Assembly (NCBI RefSeq): GCF_900096585.1
Contig: NZ_FMYH01000010.1
Location: forward strand, 53,505 to 117,504
DNA: 64,000 nt
Source of the DNA: Sanguibacter gelidistatuariae
GTDB lineage: Bacteria > Actinomycetota > Actinomycetes > Actinomycetales > Cellulomonadaceae
Direction of reading: 5' to 3'
A program made the position numbers and the translations under genes. This document shows, piece after piece, positions 1-7,636 of the stretch (positions are counted from its first letter, which is position 1; each line of letters starts with the position of its first letter). The notes under the pieces are model-generated. The model was not told the DNA's origin and made no database searches. It worked only from the letters and a program-made list of their open reading frames with translations.

Positions 1-279
1 GGTGCGGAACTCCATGTTCTTCTCGATGCCGGTGTGCAGGTAGCCGATGCCGCAGCGGGCCTCGGTGACCGTCTCGCCGTCGATCTCGAGCATGAGCCGC
101 AGCACACCGTGGGTGGACGGGTGCTGGGGGCCCATGTTGACGACGATGCGCTCTTCGCCGAGCTCGGCGATCTCAGCGGCGATCTGGTCCCAGTCGCCGC
201 CCGAGGCCTCGAAGGTGGGCAGGCCGGAGTCGTCGAGGGGTGCTTTGGTCGCGTGCGGGCGACCTTGCGCTTGCATCAT
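1..279 (-). CDS. nuoD: NADH-quinone oxidoreductase subunit D (5' part, cut by window edge)
   Basis: First 93 codons of the 49-kDa subunit of respiratory complex I, which helps form the quinone site. The reading contains the family hallmark [15 protein letters not shown] and continues off the left edge through the conserved [19 protein letters not shown]. The chosen ATG overlaps the nuoC stop as ATGA and has GAGGAGGT eight bases upstream; a second ATG follows directly. Fourth visible gene of the nuo operon; the remaining nuo genes should lie to the left. Confidence 0.95.
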   Translation of the reverse strand, partial: MMQAQGRPHATKAPLDDSGLPTFEASGGDWDQIAAEIAELGEERIVVNMGPQHPSTHGVLRLMLEIDGETVTEARCGIGYLHTGIEKNMEFRT

Positions 280-1055
280 GAGTAGGACCTCCTCTGATCC
301 GGCGGGGGCACCGTGGCGCCCTTGTACTCCACGGGGATGCCGCCGAGCGGGTAGTCCTTGCGCTGGGGGTGACCAGGCCAGTCGTCGGGCATCTCGATCC
401 GGGCCAGGGCCGGGTGTCCGTCGAAGATGATGCCGAAGAAGTCCCAGGTCTCGCGCTCGTGCCAGTCGTTCGTCGGGTAGACGGTCGTGGTCGAGGGGAT
501 GTGCGGGTCGCCGTCCGGCACCGAGACCTCGAGCCGCAGGCTGCGGCTGTGGGTGATCGAGGTGAGGTGGTAGACGGCGTGCAGCTCGCGGCCCACGTCG
601 CCGGGGTAGTGCACCCCGGAGACGCCCAGGCTCAGCTCGAAGCGCAGGTCCTGGTCGTCGCGCAGCGCCTGGCACACGGCAACCAGGTGCTCGGGCGCCA
701 CATGCAGGGTCAGCTCGGAGTACTTGCTGGTGGCGAACGGCGGGTCGACGAGCACGCCGTTGATCGCGGCGTCGAAGCTCACGCCCGCCTCGGCAAGCAC
801 CTCGGCGAGGATGTCGACGGCCTCGTCGTACCAGCCGCCGTAGGGTCGTGGGCTCGCGTAGGCCATGGTGACCGGGTGGACGAGGCCACCGTAGCCGGAG
901 GTGTCCCCCGAGCCCTGCACGCCGAACATGCCGGTGCGGACGTCGACGACCTCGAGGGGCTTGCGGTGGCCAGGGTCGGTGGGCGCCGCACCGATGTCAC
1001 CACCCGGGGTGATGCCGCCGGGCGTGACGTCGTCGGGCGTTGCGTCGTCCGTCAT
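276..1055 (-). CDS. nuoC: NADH-quinone oxidoreductase subunit C
   Basis: 259-aa 30-kDa subunit of complex I, part of the peripheral arm. The N-terminal 30 residues are Thr/Gly/Pro-rich and probably disordered, as in other actinobacterial NuoC. The conserved C-terminal signature is visible ([13 protein letters not shown], then [15 protein letters not shown]). The frame stays open far upstream through nuoB, but the ATG at 1055 overlapping the nuoB stop as ATGA is the sensible start. It is stand-alone, not a NuoCD fusion. Confidence 0.95.
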   Translation of the reverse strand: MTDDATPDDVTPGGITPGGDIGAAPTDPGHRKPLEVVDVRTGMFGVQGSGDTSGYGGLVHPVTMAYASPRPYGGWYDEAVDILAEVLAEAGVSFDAAINGVLVDPPFATSKYSELTLHVAPEHLVAVCQALRDDQDLRFELSLGVSGVHYPGDVGRELHAVYHLTSITHSRSLRLEVSVPDGDPHIPSTTTVYPTNDWHERETWDFFGIIFDGHPALARIEMPDDWPGHPQRKDYPLGGIPVEYKGATVPPPDQRRSYS

Positions 1056-1603
1056 CGCAGCAGCCCGTTCATCTGGTGGGTGGGGGTCGCCTCGAGGGCG
1101 GCCGCCTCGGCGGCGCGTGCGGCCGCCTTGCGGTTCACGCCGAGGGGCTCGTCCTGGATCTGCTTGTGCAGCTCGAGGATCGCGTTGATGAGCATCTCCG
1201 GGCGCGGGGGGCACCCGGGCAGGTAGATGTCCACGGGCACGATGTGGTCGACACCCTGGACGATCGCGTAGTTGTTGAACATGCCGCCGCTCGAGGCGCA
1301 CACGCCCATGGACAGGACCCACTTGGGCTCGGCCATCTGGTCGTAGACCTGGCGCACGACAGGTGCCATCTTCTGGCTGACCCGACCGGCGACGATCATG
1401 AGGTCCGCCTGGCGCGGGGACGCGCGGAACACCTCCATGCCGAAGCGAGACAGGTCGAAGCGGCTCGCGCCGGCGGCCATCATCTCGATCGCGCAGCAGG
1501 CGAGGCCGAAGGTCACCGGCCACAGCGAACCTTTACGGAAGTACCCGGCCAGGTCTTCGATCGTGGTCAGGAGGAATCCAGACGGAGCCTCTTCGATGCC
1601 CAT
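1052..1603 (-). CDS. nuoB: NADH-quinone oxidoreductase subunit B
   Basis: 183-aa PSST subunit carrying Fe-S cluster N2, the last cluster before quinone. Ligand cysteines are visible: the tandem pair Cys36-Cys37 ([10 protein letters not shown]), Cys102 ([10 protein letters not shown]) and Cys131 ([10 protein letters not shown]). Length is normal; the last ~25 residues are Ala-rich and variable. It follows nuoA after 47 bases and overlaps nuoC by four bases, consistent with one co-translated operon. Confidence 0.96.
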   Translation of the reverse strand: MGIEEAPSGFLLTTIEDLAGYFRKGSLWPVTFGLACCAIEMMAAGASRFDLSRFGMEVFRASPRQADLMIVAGRVSQKMAPVVRQVYDQMAEPKWVLSMGVCASSGGMFNNYAIVQGVDHIVPVDIYLPGCPPRPEMLINAILELHKQIQDEPLGVNRKAAARAAEAAALEATPTHQMNGLLR

Positions 1604-1650
1604 GTCTCACAGCCTTTCGTCGAGCACAGTGTCACGCGCCGTGGCGGAGG

Positions 1651-2013
1651 TCAGACCCATTCGAATCCACCTCGACGCCACTCGTAGATGAACGGCACCG
1701 TGATGAGCGCCAAGAAGGCGAGCATCGCGACCAGTCCGAAGGTGGCCAGCGTGGTGAAGTCCACCGCCCACGGGTAGAGGAACACCACCTCGATGTCGAA
1801 GATGATGAACGTCATCGCCACCAAGTAGTACTTGACCGGGAACCGGCCGCCGCCGGCGGCGAGCGGGGTGGGTTCGATCCCGCACTCGTACGCGTCGAGC
1901 TTGGCGCGGTTGTAGCGCTTGGGCCCGATGACCGCGCTCGCGCCCACCCCACCGAGGGCGAGCACCATGGCGATCCCCATGAGGACCAGAAGAGGAACAT
2001 ACGGATTGTTCAT
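1651..2013 (-). CDS. nuoA: NADH-quinone oxidoreductase subunit A
   Basis: 120-aa membrane subunit of complex I with three predicted helices (about residues 5-28, 60-85, 90-112). The motif KLDAYECGIEP and the loop FPVKYYLVAMTFIIFDIEVVFLYPW are diagnostic. The open frame extends 45 codons further upstream, but the ATG at 2013 overlaps the stop of the flavoprotein gene as ATGA and begins MNNPYVPLL, as expected for NuoA. Confidence 0.95.
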   Translation of the reverse strand: MNNPYVPLLVLMGIAMVLALGGVGASAVIGPKRYNRAKLDAYECGIEPTPLAAGGGRFPVKYYLVAMTFIIFDIEVVFLYPWAVDFTTLATFGLVAMLAFLALITVPFIYEWRRGGFEWV

Positions 2014-3305
2014 GCGGAGCGCACCACCCTGGTAAGACCCGCGATGACTCGGTCGACGACGTCGCCACCGTGGGGTTCGTAACAGTCGGACAGAAGCTTG
2101 ACGACGAACTTCATGATCAACGGCCGAGGCAGCCCGTACTTGGTGCACAGGTGCATGATCTGCGGGTGCTCGATGAGCTTCACGAAGTATCGGCCGAGTG
2201 TGTAGTACCCGCCGAGATCCCTGCGCATGATCTCCGGGTAGGTGGCCAGCGCACGCTCGCGCGCCGCGTCCGTGCCGCGCACGCGGGCCTGCGCGACGGC
2301 GTCGGCCGCCGCGCGCCCGGCCTGCATGGCGTAGGCGATGCCCTCACCGTTGAACGGGCTGACCATGCCGCCGGCGTCGCCGATGAGCATGAGGCCCTTG
2401 GTGTAGAGGGGCTTGCGGTTGAAGCCCATCGGCAGCGCGGCACCGCGCACCGGGCCGATCTGGTTCTCAGGGGTAAAGCCCCATTCCGCGGGGGTGTTCT
2501 CCATCCAGCGGGCGAAGAGGTTCTTGTAGTCGATCTTCGTGGCCGCCGCGGTCGAGGACACCGAGCCGAGGCCGACGTTGACGGTCCCGTCGCCGAGGGC
2601 GAAGATCCAGCCGTAGCCGGGCAGCAGGTTGGACTTGCCGGGCACGCCGTCCCACAGCTCGAGCTGGGACTCCATCCACGGGTCGTCGTGGCGGGGGCTC
2701 GTGAAGTACGTGCGGACGGCGACGCCCATCGGCCGGTTGTTCGACTTCTCGATGCCGATCGCGGTGGCCATCCGGGCCGAGACGCCGTCGGCGGCGATGA
2801 CGACGGGCGCACGGTAGGTGCGTTCCTCCCCGGCGCGGCGGCCGGCGTCGTCCACGGGACGGGCGGTGACGCCGACGACGCGGCCGGTGCGCTCGTCGAT
2901 CACGGGCCCGGTGACGTTGGTGCGTTCCATGAGCTTGGCGCCGGTCGCGCGGGCGTGCTCGGCCAGGGTCTGGTCGAAGTTCATCCGCGAGCGCGCGAGC
3001 CCGTAGGCGGGGTAGCTCTTGAGCTCGGGCCAGGGGAACTCGTAGGAGCGTCCGCCGGCGACGGCGCGCAGCCCGATGTTGCGGATCCAGCCGTCTTCGG
3101 CGCGGGTGGGGACGCCCATCCGGACGAGCTCGCTCACGGCTCGCGGGGTGAGGCCGTCGCCGCAGATCTTGTCGCGCGGGAAGCTGGACTTCTCCATGAG
3201 GAGCACGTCGAGCCCCGCGGCGGCGCAGTAGTGGGCGGCGGCAGATCCTGCCGGCCCTGCGCCTACGACGATGACGTCTGCGTCATCGCTGCCGGTGAGT
3301 CTCAT
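2010..3305 (-). CDS. menJ: geranylgeranyl reductase family FAD protein, probable menaquinone reductase
   Basis: 431-aa flavoprotein of the geranylgeranyl reductase family. Residues ~10-25 carry the FAD Rossmann motif (VIVVGAGPAGSAAA); MEKSSFPRDKICGDGLTPRAV and LLIGDAGGMVSPFNGEGIAYAM-type motifs are conserved in the family. In mycobacteria a homologue (MenJ) saturates one isoprene unit of menaquinone. Position at the head of the nuo operon and next to menG makes that role likely here; archaeal-type lipid reduction is the main alternative. First gene of the operon, with a Rex-type operator ~85 bp upstream. The ribosome binding site is weak. Confidence 0.85.
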   Translation of the reverse strand: MRLTGSDDADVIVVGAGPAGSAAAHYCAAAGLDVLLMEKSSFPRDKICGDGLTPRAVSELVRMGVPTRAEDGWIRNIGLRAVAGGRSYEFPWPELKSYPAYGLARSRMNFDQTLAEHARATGAKLMERTNVTGPVIDERTGRVVGVTARPVDDAGRRAGEERTYRAPVVIAADGVSARMATAIGIEKSNNRPMGVAVRTYFTSPRHDDPWMESQLELWDGVPGKSNLLPGYGWIFALGDGTVNVGLGSVSSTAAATKIDYKNLFARWMENTPAEWGFTPENQIGPVRGAALPMGFNRKPLYTKGLMLIGDAGGMVSPFNGEGIAYAMQAGRAAADAVAQARVRGTDAARERALATYPEIMRRDLGGYYTLGRYFVKLIEHPQIMHLCTKYGLPRPLIMKFVVKLLSDCYEPHGGDVVDRVIAGLTRVVRSA

Positions 3306-3387
3306 GTTCCTGTTGCCTCTTCACGAACCTGCGGGTCAAGCCTGGGATATTCGGGTGTCGAACTGTTTCAGCGCGCCAACCGTCGAC

Positions 3388-3409
3388 GTTTGTGAAGCGA
3401 GTCACAAAC
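3388..3409. promoter_or_regulatory. Rex- or CRP-type operator at the menJ-nuo promoter
   Basis: Perfect 8-bp inverted repeat GTTTGTGA-AGCGAG-TCACAAAC. The inner 18 bp, TTGTGAAGCGAGTCACAA (3390-3407), differ at one base from the Rex operator TTGTGAA-N4-TTCACAA; the core TGTGA-N6-TCACA also fits CRP/GlxR. Candidate minus-strand -10 boxes TATCGT (3408-3413) and TAGAGT (3419-3424) overlap or precede it, so a bound repressor would block the menJ-nuoABCD promoter. A rex gene lies at 26003-26641. Confidence 0.75.
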
Positions 3410-3486
3410 GATAACGCCACTCTAGTCACCGGACCCTCCGATGTCTGCTTAGGCAGACCTTCCTTAGGCCGCCCGCGGGCAGCGCA

Positions 3487-4182
3487 TCAGGCCGCGCGGG
3501 TCCCGCGGTGCAGCGCGACGATGCCGCCGGTCAGGTTTCGGTAGCCGACCTTGCTCCACCCGGCGGACAGCATGAGCCGGCCCAGGTCCTCCTGGGCCGG
3601 CCAAGCCCGGATGGACTCGGCCAGGTACTCATACGACCCGGGGTCTTTGGTCACCGCGCCGGCGACCTTCGGCAAGGCCCGCATGAGGTACTCGCTGTAC
3701 GCCGTGCGCAGCGGCGCCCAGGTCGGAGCGGAGAACTCGCAGATGACGATGCGTCCCCCCGGACGCACGACCCGGTGCATCTCGGCCAGGGCCCCCACGG
3801 TGTCCACGACGTTGCGCAACCCGAAGGAGATGGTCGCCACGTCGAAGGACTCGTCCGCGAAGGGAAGCTTGGTCGCGTCGCCCGCGGTGAAGGGGAGGTC
3901 GGGGCGCCGGTCCTTGCCCACGGCGAGCATGCCGAAGGAGAAGTCGCAGGGCACCACGAGCGCGCCGGCCGCAGCGAAAGGCTCGCTCGAGGTCCCGGTC
4001 CCGGCGGCGAGGTCGAGGACCCGCTCGCCCTGGATCGCGCCGACCGCCTTGACGGTCGCCCGACGCCACGAGCGGTCCTGCCCGAGCGAGATGAGGTCGT
4101 TGGTGAGGTCGTAGTGACGGGCGATACCGTCAAACATCGAGGCGACCTCGGAGGGCTTCTTCTCCAGACTGGCACGTGACAT
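3487..4182 (-). CDS. menG: demethylmenaquinone methyltransferase
   Basis: 231-aa SAM methyltransferase of the UbiE/MenG family, catalysing the last step of menaquinone synthesis (C-methylation of demethylmenaquinone). SAM motif I is [12 protein letters not shown] (~residues 55-66); the family signatures [20 protein letters not shown] near the N-terminus and [12 protein letters not shown] follow. Transcribed away from menF, from which it is separated by 93 bp containing an inverted repeat. The genomic context is fully menaquinone, so UbiE activity on ubiquinone is not expected. Confidence 0.95.
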   Translation of the reverse strand: MSRASLEKKPSEVASMFDGIARHYDLTNDLISLGQDRSWRRATVKAVGAIQGERVLDLAAGTGTSSEPFAAAGALVVPCDFSFGMLAVGKDRRPDLPFTAGDATKLPFADESFDVATISFGLRNVVDTVGALAEMHRVVRPGGRIVICEFSAPTWAPLRTAYSEYLMRALPKVAGAVTKDPGSYEYLAESIRAWPAQEDLGRLMLSAGWSKVGYRNLTGGIVALHRGTRAA

Positions 4183-4197
4183 GGCCCCATCGTCTCA

Positions 4198-4217
4198 CCT
4201 GGGCAGGCATGCCCAGG
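4198..4217. promoter_or_regulatory. inverted repeat in the menG/menF divergent promoter region
   Basis: CCTGGGCA-GGCA-TGCCCAGG, a perfect 8-bp inverted repeat just upstream of the menG start and before the menF promoter. It could be an operator for divergent men control or the base of a 5' UTR hairpin in menG mRNA. No regulator family is assigned. Confidence 0.4.
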
Positions 4218-4261
4218 CCCGCCGCCGATGCGCCCCGTCCCCCGGTCCGCGGGATGAGTCG

Positions 4262-4267
4262 TAGGCT
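4262..4267 (+). promoter_or_regulatory. -10 box of menF (TAGGCT)
   Basis: TAGGCT lies eight bases before the menF ATG. With so short a gap the transcript would start at or within a base or two of the start codon, i.e. a leaderless mRNA. The GGAGG at 4269-4273 is too close to the ATG (2 bases) to act as a normal ribosome binding site. Confidence 0.5.
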
Positions 4268-4275
4268 TGGAGGCG

Positions 4276-5613
4276 ATGAGTTCCCAGCCGGCCGCCCCGA
4301 GCGATTCCCCCCAGCCCCGCCCCACAGCCCTCGTGGTCCGCACGACCGCACTCGACGGCATCCTCGACTCCGACGCCGCCGCCCTGCTGCGCCTGTTGCC
4401 CCCCACCGGCCCCCTGGCCTGGGTGCGCCGCGGCGACGGCCTCGTCGCCTGGGGCGAGGTGGCCCGGATCGAGACCGGCGGCGCCTCCCGCTTTGCCGAG
4501 GCCGAGGCCGCCTGGGCGACGATGCGCGCCCATGCGATCGTGCGCGACGACATCACACTTCCGGGTACCGGACCGGTCGCCTTCGGGTCCTTCGCCTTCG
4601 ACGAGTCCTCCGCGGCGGGCGGTGTGCTCATCGTCCCGCGCGTCGTCGTAGGTCGTCGTGGGGACCGATCCTGGATCACCACGATCACCACGTCCGACGC
4701 CGTCCCCACGCTCAGCCCCGTGCCGTCGCTCGCGGACGTGGTCGCCCGGGCCGGCGGGACCACGCCGATCACCTCCCCCGGCGCCGTCACGTACGTCCCC
4801 GGCGCGGTCAGCGACGCCGACTGGATCGACGCCGTCGACGAGGCAGTCGAGCGGATCCGCGCGGGCAGGCTCGACAAGGTCGTCATGGCGCGCGACGTCG
4901 TCGCCCACACGACCGAGCCGATCGACCCCCGGTGGCTGCTCACCCGGCTGGCTGACTCCTATACGGGCTGCTGGACCTTCAGCGTCGACGGCATGGTCGG
5001 GGCGACCCCCGAGCTGCTGGTCCGCAGCGAGAAGGGCCTGGTCACCTCGCGCGTGCTGGCCGGGACGATCCGGCGCACGGGTGGCGAGGAGGCGGACGTG
5101 GCCCGCGCGGCGGTCTTGGCGCACTCCTCCAAGGACCTCGAGGAGCACGAGTACGCGGTGACCTCGGTCGCCCAGGCGCTCGAGCCGTTCTGCCAGTCGC
5201 TCAACGTCCCCGAGACGCCCTTCGTGCTCCACCTGCCCAACGTGCTGCACCTGGCCAGCGACGTCACCGGGGTGCTGTGCACGTCGTCCGGGACCGCGCC
5301 GTCGAGCCTGTCGCTCGCGGCCGCGCTGCACCCGACCGCGGCGGTCTGCGGCACCCCCACGCCCGTGGCCAACGAGCTCATCCGGGAGATCGAGGGCATG
5401 GACCGTGCCCGGTATGCCGGACCGGTCGGATGGATGGGCGCGGACGGCGACGGTGAGTGGGGCATCGCCCTGCGCTCGGCGTCGCTCGACCCGGACGATC
5501 CGCGCCGTCTCCGGCTGTTCGCCGGCTGCGGCGTCGTCGCAGCCTCGGACCCGGCCTCCGAGCTGGCCGAGACCGAGGCCAAGCTCGAGCCGATGCGGCA
5601 CGCGCTCGGCTGA
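4276..5613 (+). CDS. menF: isochorismate synthase
   Basis: 445-aa chorismate-binding enzyme converting chorismate to isochorismate, the first step of menaquinone synthesis. The C-terminal chorismate-binding domain shows LDKVVMARDVV (~residues 205-215), VGATPELLV, SRVLAGTIRRTGG, HLASDVTG, HPTAAVCGTPT and YAGPVGWM. The first ~150 residues are the variable domain. Start placed at ATG 4276; TTG 4267 is a possible but less likely start. In actinobacteria such enzymes can also serve siderophore pathways, but here it is surrounded by men genes. Confidence 0.92.
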   Translation: MSSQPAAPSDSPQPRPTALVVRTTALDGILDSDAAALLRLLPPTGPLAWVRRGDGLVAWGEVARIETGGASRFAEAEAAWATMRAHAIVRDDITLPGTGPVAFGSFAFDESSAAGGVLIVPRVVVGRRGDRSWITTITTSDAVPTLSPVPSLADVVARAGGTTPITSPGAVTYVPGAVSDADWIDAVDEAVERIRAGRLDKVVMARDVVAHTTEPIDPRWLLTRLADSYTGCWTFSVDGMVGATPELLVRSEKGLVTSRVLAGTIRRTGGEEADVARAAVLAHSSKDLEEHEYAVTSVAQALEPFCQSLNVPETPFVLHLPNVLHLASDVTGVLCTSSGTAPSSLSLAAALHPTAAVCGTPTPVANELIREIEGMDRARYAGPVGWMGADGDGEWGIALRSASLDPDDPRRLRLFAGCGVVAASDPASELAETEAKLEPMRHALG

Positions 5614-5674
5614 GACCAGCTCCGCCCGTCTGTCTGTCCGTCTGTCCCTGGCGCGCACGACCTGGACGACATGC

Positions 5675-5710
5675 AAAGGCCAGCGCTCTCGGGGAAGAGC
5701 ACTGGCCTTT
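5675..5710. terminator. bidirectional terminator between menF and htrA-like gene
   Basis: AAAGGCCAGCGCTCT / AGAGCACTGGCCTTT: a 15-bp stem with one mismatch and a 6-base loop, bounded by A and T runs on both sides. It lies between convergent menF (+) and the protease gene (-), so it can stop both transcripts. Confidence 0.85.
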
Positions 5711-5773
5711 GTCTGCCCTCGCCGAGCGCCTGGGGGGATGGCGCTCGTGAGGAAGTGTTCAGCCCACGGGGCG

Positions 5774-7378
5774 TCAGTTCCCGTTCGCCCCGGGGAGGAG
5801 CTGATCCAGGTTCGGGATCCCGCTGGGGTTGTCGGAGCCGTTCTGAGCGGAGCCGGGGCCGCTCTGACCGGAGCTGCCCGAGGATCCGTCGGAGTTCGAC
5901 GTCGTGTCCTCGGCCTTGGTGGCGAGGGTCGCCTTGACCTCGAGGGCCTTGCCGTCGCGCACCACGGTCAGCGTGACCTCGGTGTTGGCTGGCAGGGCGC
6001 GGACGAATCCGGTGAGGGACTCAGCGCCGGTCACGGCCTCGCCGTCGATCGCGACGATGACGTCGTCGACCTTGAGCCCGGCCTTCTCGGCCGGCGATCC
6101 GGTCGAGACCGACTTCACGACGGCGCCCTGGCGGGTCGTGCCGTCGGCCGTCCCTGTGCCGTCGGCGAGGCTGACGCCCAGGAAGGCGTGCTGGGCGGTC
6201 CCGGAAGCGATCAGCTGGGAGCCGATGTTCTGCGCGAGGCTCGCCGGGATGGCGAAGCCGAGGCCGATGGACCCGGACTGACCGGATCCCGAGGACAGCG
6301 ACGCGATCGAGGACGTGATGCCGATGACCTCACCGCTCGCGTTGAACAACGGGCCACCGCTGTTGCCCGGGTTGATCGCGGCGTCGATCTGGATCGCGTT
6401 GGTCACCACGGCCGTCTGGTCCGAGGTGGTCGTCGCGGTGCTGACCGGCCGGTTGATCGCCGAGACGATGCCCGTGGTGGCTGTGTTGGACAGTCCGAGC
6501 GGGTTGCCCATGGCCATCACCGGCTCGCCCACGACGACCTTGGAGGAGTTGGCGAAGACGGCCGACTTGAGGTCGCTCGGCGGGTCCACCAGCTTGACGA
6601 CGGCAAGGTCGGTCGCCGGGTCGAGCCCGGTGATCTTCGCCTCGTAGATGCGCCCGTCGTTCAGTGTCACCTGGACCGTGTCGTTGGCGGCTCCCGAGAC
6701 CACGTGGTCGTTCGTGAGGATGTGGCCCTCACTGTCGATGATCACACCTGATCCTTCGCCCGAGCCCTCGGCCGTGGTGACCGCGATGGCTACGACGGAC
6801 GGGGCGACGGCCGAGGACACGGCCTGCCAGTCCGGGTTGGTCACGGTGGACGAGACCACCGGGACGGCGACGGAGGAGTCGCCCTTCTGGCCGATCGACC
6901 CGAAGCTCGACGAGTTCGCGGTCGCGGAGCTGTTCCCGTCGAACTGCCCGGTCACCGCGGCGGTGCCGAGGCTCGCGAGGACGGCCGCAGCGACCGCCGT
7001 GGCGGCGATCGGGACGAACAGGCGGCGCTTCGCCGGGGCCTGCGCTCCGCCGGATGCTGGCTGGCCGGACTGGGCCTGCGTGTGCTGCTGGGCCTGCTGG
7101 TGCGCATAGTGCGGTGCCTGCGGTGATGCGCTCTGCCCGGCGTTCGCGTAAGAGTGCTCGACCGAGGAGTTCACGTACTGCGGATGCTGTGGCTGCTGTG
7201 GCTGCTGTGGCTGCTGTGGCTGCTGCTGGTGAGCCTGGGGCTGCCCGTAGACCGGAGCCGCGGGTGCCTGCTGGCCCTGCGGTGCGGCGGGTGCCGGCGG
7301 GACGGGCGGCATCTGCGTAGGTTCACCAGAGTTCTGAGGGCTGAGGCTGTCACCACTGGGGGTGTTGTTGATGCTCAT
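5774..7378 (-). CDS. HtrA/DegP-like membrane-anchored serine protease with PDZ domain
   Basis: 534-aa surface protease. Residues 1-115 are cytoplasmic and Pro/Gln-rich with a QPQ repeat (~50-65). One membrane helix follows the KRR at ~118-143. The trypsin-like domain carries the triad His225 (LTNDHVV), Asp257 (DLAVV) and Ser340 (NPGNSGGPL), and a PDZ domain (~420-500) ends in a Ser/Gly-rich tail. Expected role is quality control of exported proteins. The ATG at 7378 has GAAGGTGG upstream; the longer frame starting 10 codons earlier lacks such a site. Homologues in mycobacteria are named PepD/HtrA; orthology is not decided here. Confidence 0.92.
   Translation of the reverse strand: MSINNTPSGDSLSPQNSGEPTQMPPVPPAPAAPQGQQAPAAPVYGQPQAHQQQPQQPQQPQQPQHPQYVNSSVEHSYANAGQSASPQAPHYAHQQAQQHTQAQSGQPASGGAQAPAKRRLFVPIAATAVAAAVLASLGTAAVTGQFDGNSSATANSSSFGSIGQKGDSSVAVPVVSSTVTNPDWQAVSSAVAPSVVAIAVTTAEGSGEGSGVIIDSEGHILTNDHVVSGAANDTVQVTLNDGRIYEAKITGLDPATDLAVVKLVDPPSDLKSAVFANSSKVVVGEPVMAMGNPLGLSNTATTGIVSAINRPVSTATTTSDQTAVVTNAIQIDAAINPGNSGGPLFNASGEVIGITSSIASLSSGSGQSGSIGLGFAIPASLAQNIGSQLIASGTAQHAFLGVSLADGTGTADGTTRQGAVVKSVSTGSPAEKAGLKVDDVIVAIDGEAVTGAESLTGFVRALPANTEVTLTVVRDGKALEVKATLATKAEDTTSNSDGSSGSSGQSGPGSAQNGSDNPSGIPNLDQLLPGANGN
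7185..7229. repeat. 9-bp coding repeat in the protease gene
   Basis: Five tandem units of TGCTGTGGC (the last varied), encoding a Gln-Pro-Gln repeat in the disordered N-terminal region of the protease. Such a slippage-prone tract can change copy number in frame. Confidence 0.85.
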
Positions 7379-7515
7379 GGGGTCCACCTTCCTTCGACTG
7401 CACCCCACTCAACCGTGTTGGTCTGTGATGTGGCTTGAACTTCCCTGAGGATTTGCTGCAAGTTATCGGCAGTCCCCCGCAGCCCTCACCCACGTCCCCA
7501 CACCCAGTCCGCCAG

Positions 7516-7586
7516 CCGAGCATAGGTGTCCGGATTCCGCCCCGTTCTGATGACATACAGGACGGAATTCGGACACCTATGCTCGG
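7516..7586. repeat. long inverted repeat, copy 1 of the ATAGGTGTCCGG family
   Basis: Arms at 7516-7541 and 7561-7586 pair over 24 of 26 positions around a 19-base loop. It lies in the 258-bp gap between menD (3' end 7637) and the protease start (7378). The arm core ATAGGTGTCCGGATTCCGCC recurs at 19263-19325. It may end menD transcription, but the shared sequence is unusual for ordinary terminators. Confidence 0.85.
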
Positions 7587-7636
7587 TGCGCCGGACCGGA
7601 CCGGACTGGACCGGGCACACCGAGGCACCAGGTGGG

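Noticed and set aside
36..1226. Long plus-strand open frames over nuoD-nuoC-nuoB
   Set aside because: Shadows of complex I genes that are unmistakable on the minus strand.
1868..1890. tRNA-like string GGGTTCGATCCCGCACTCGT
   Set aside because: It lies inside nuoA coding sequence and no acceptor, anticodon or D-arm can be drawn around it.
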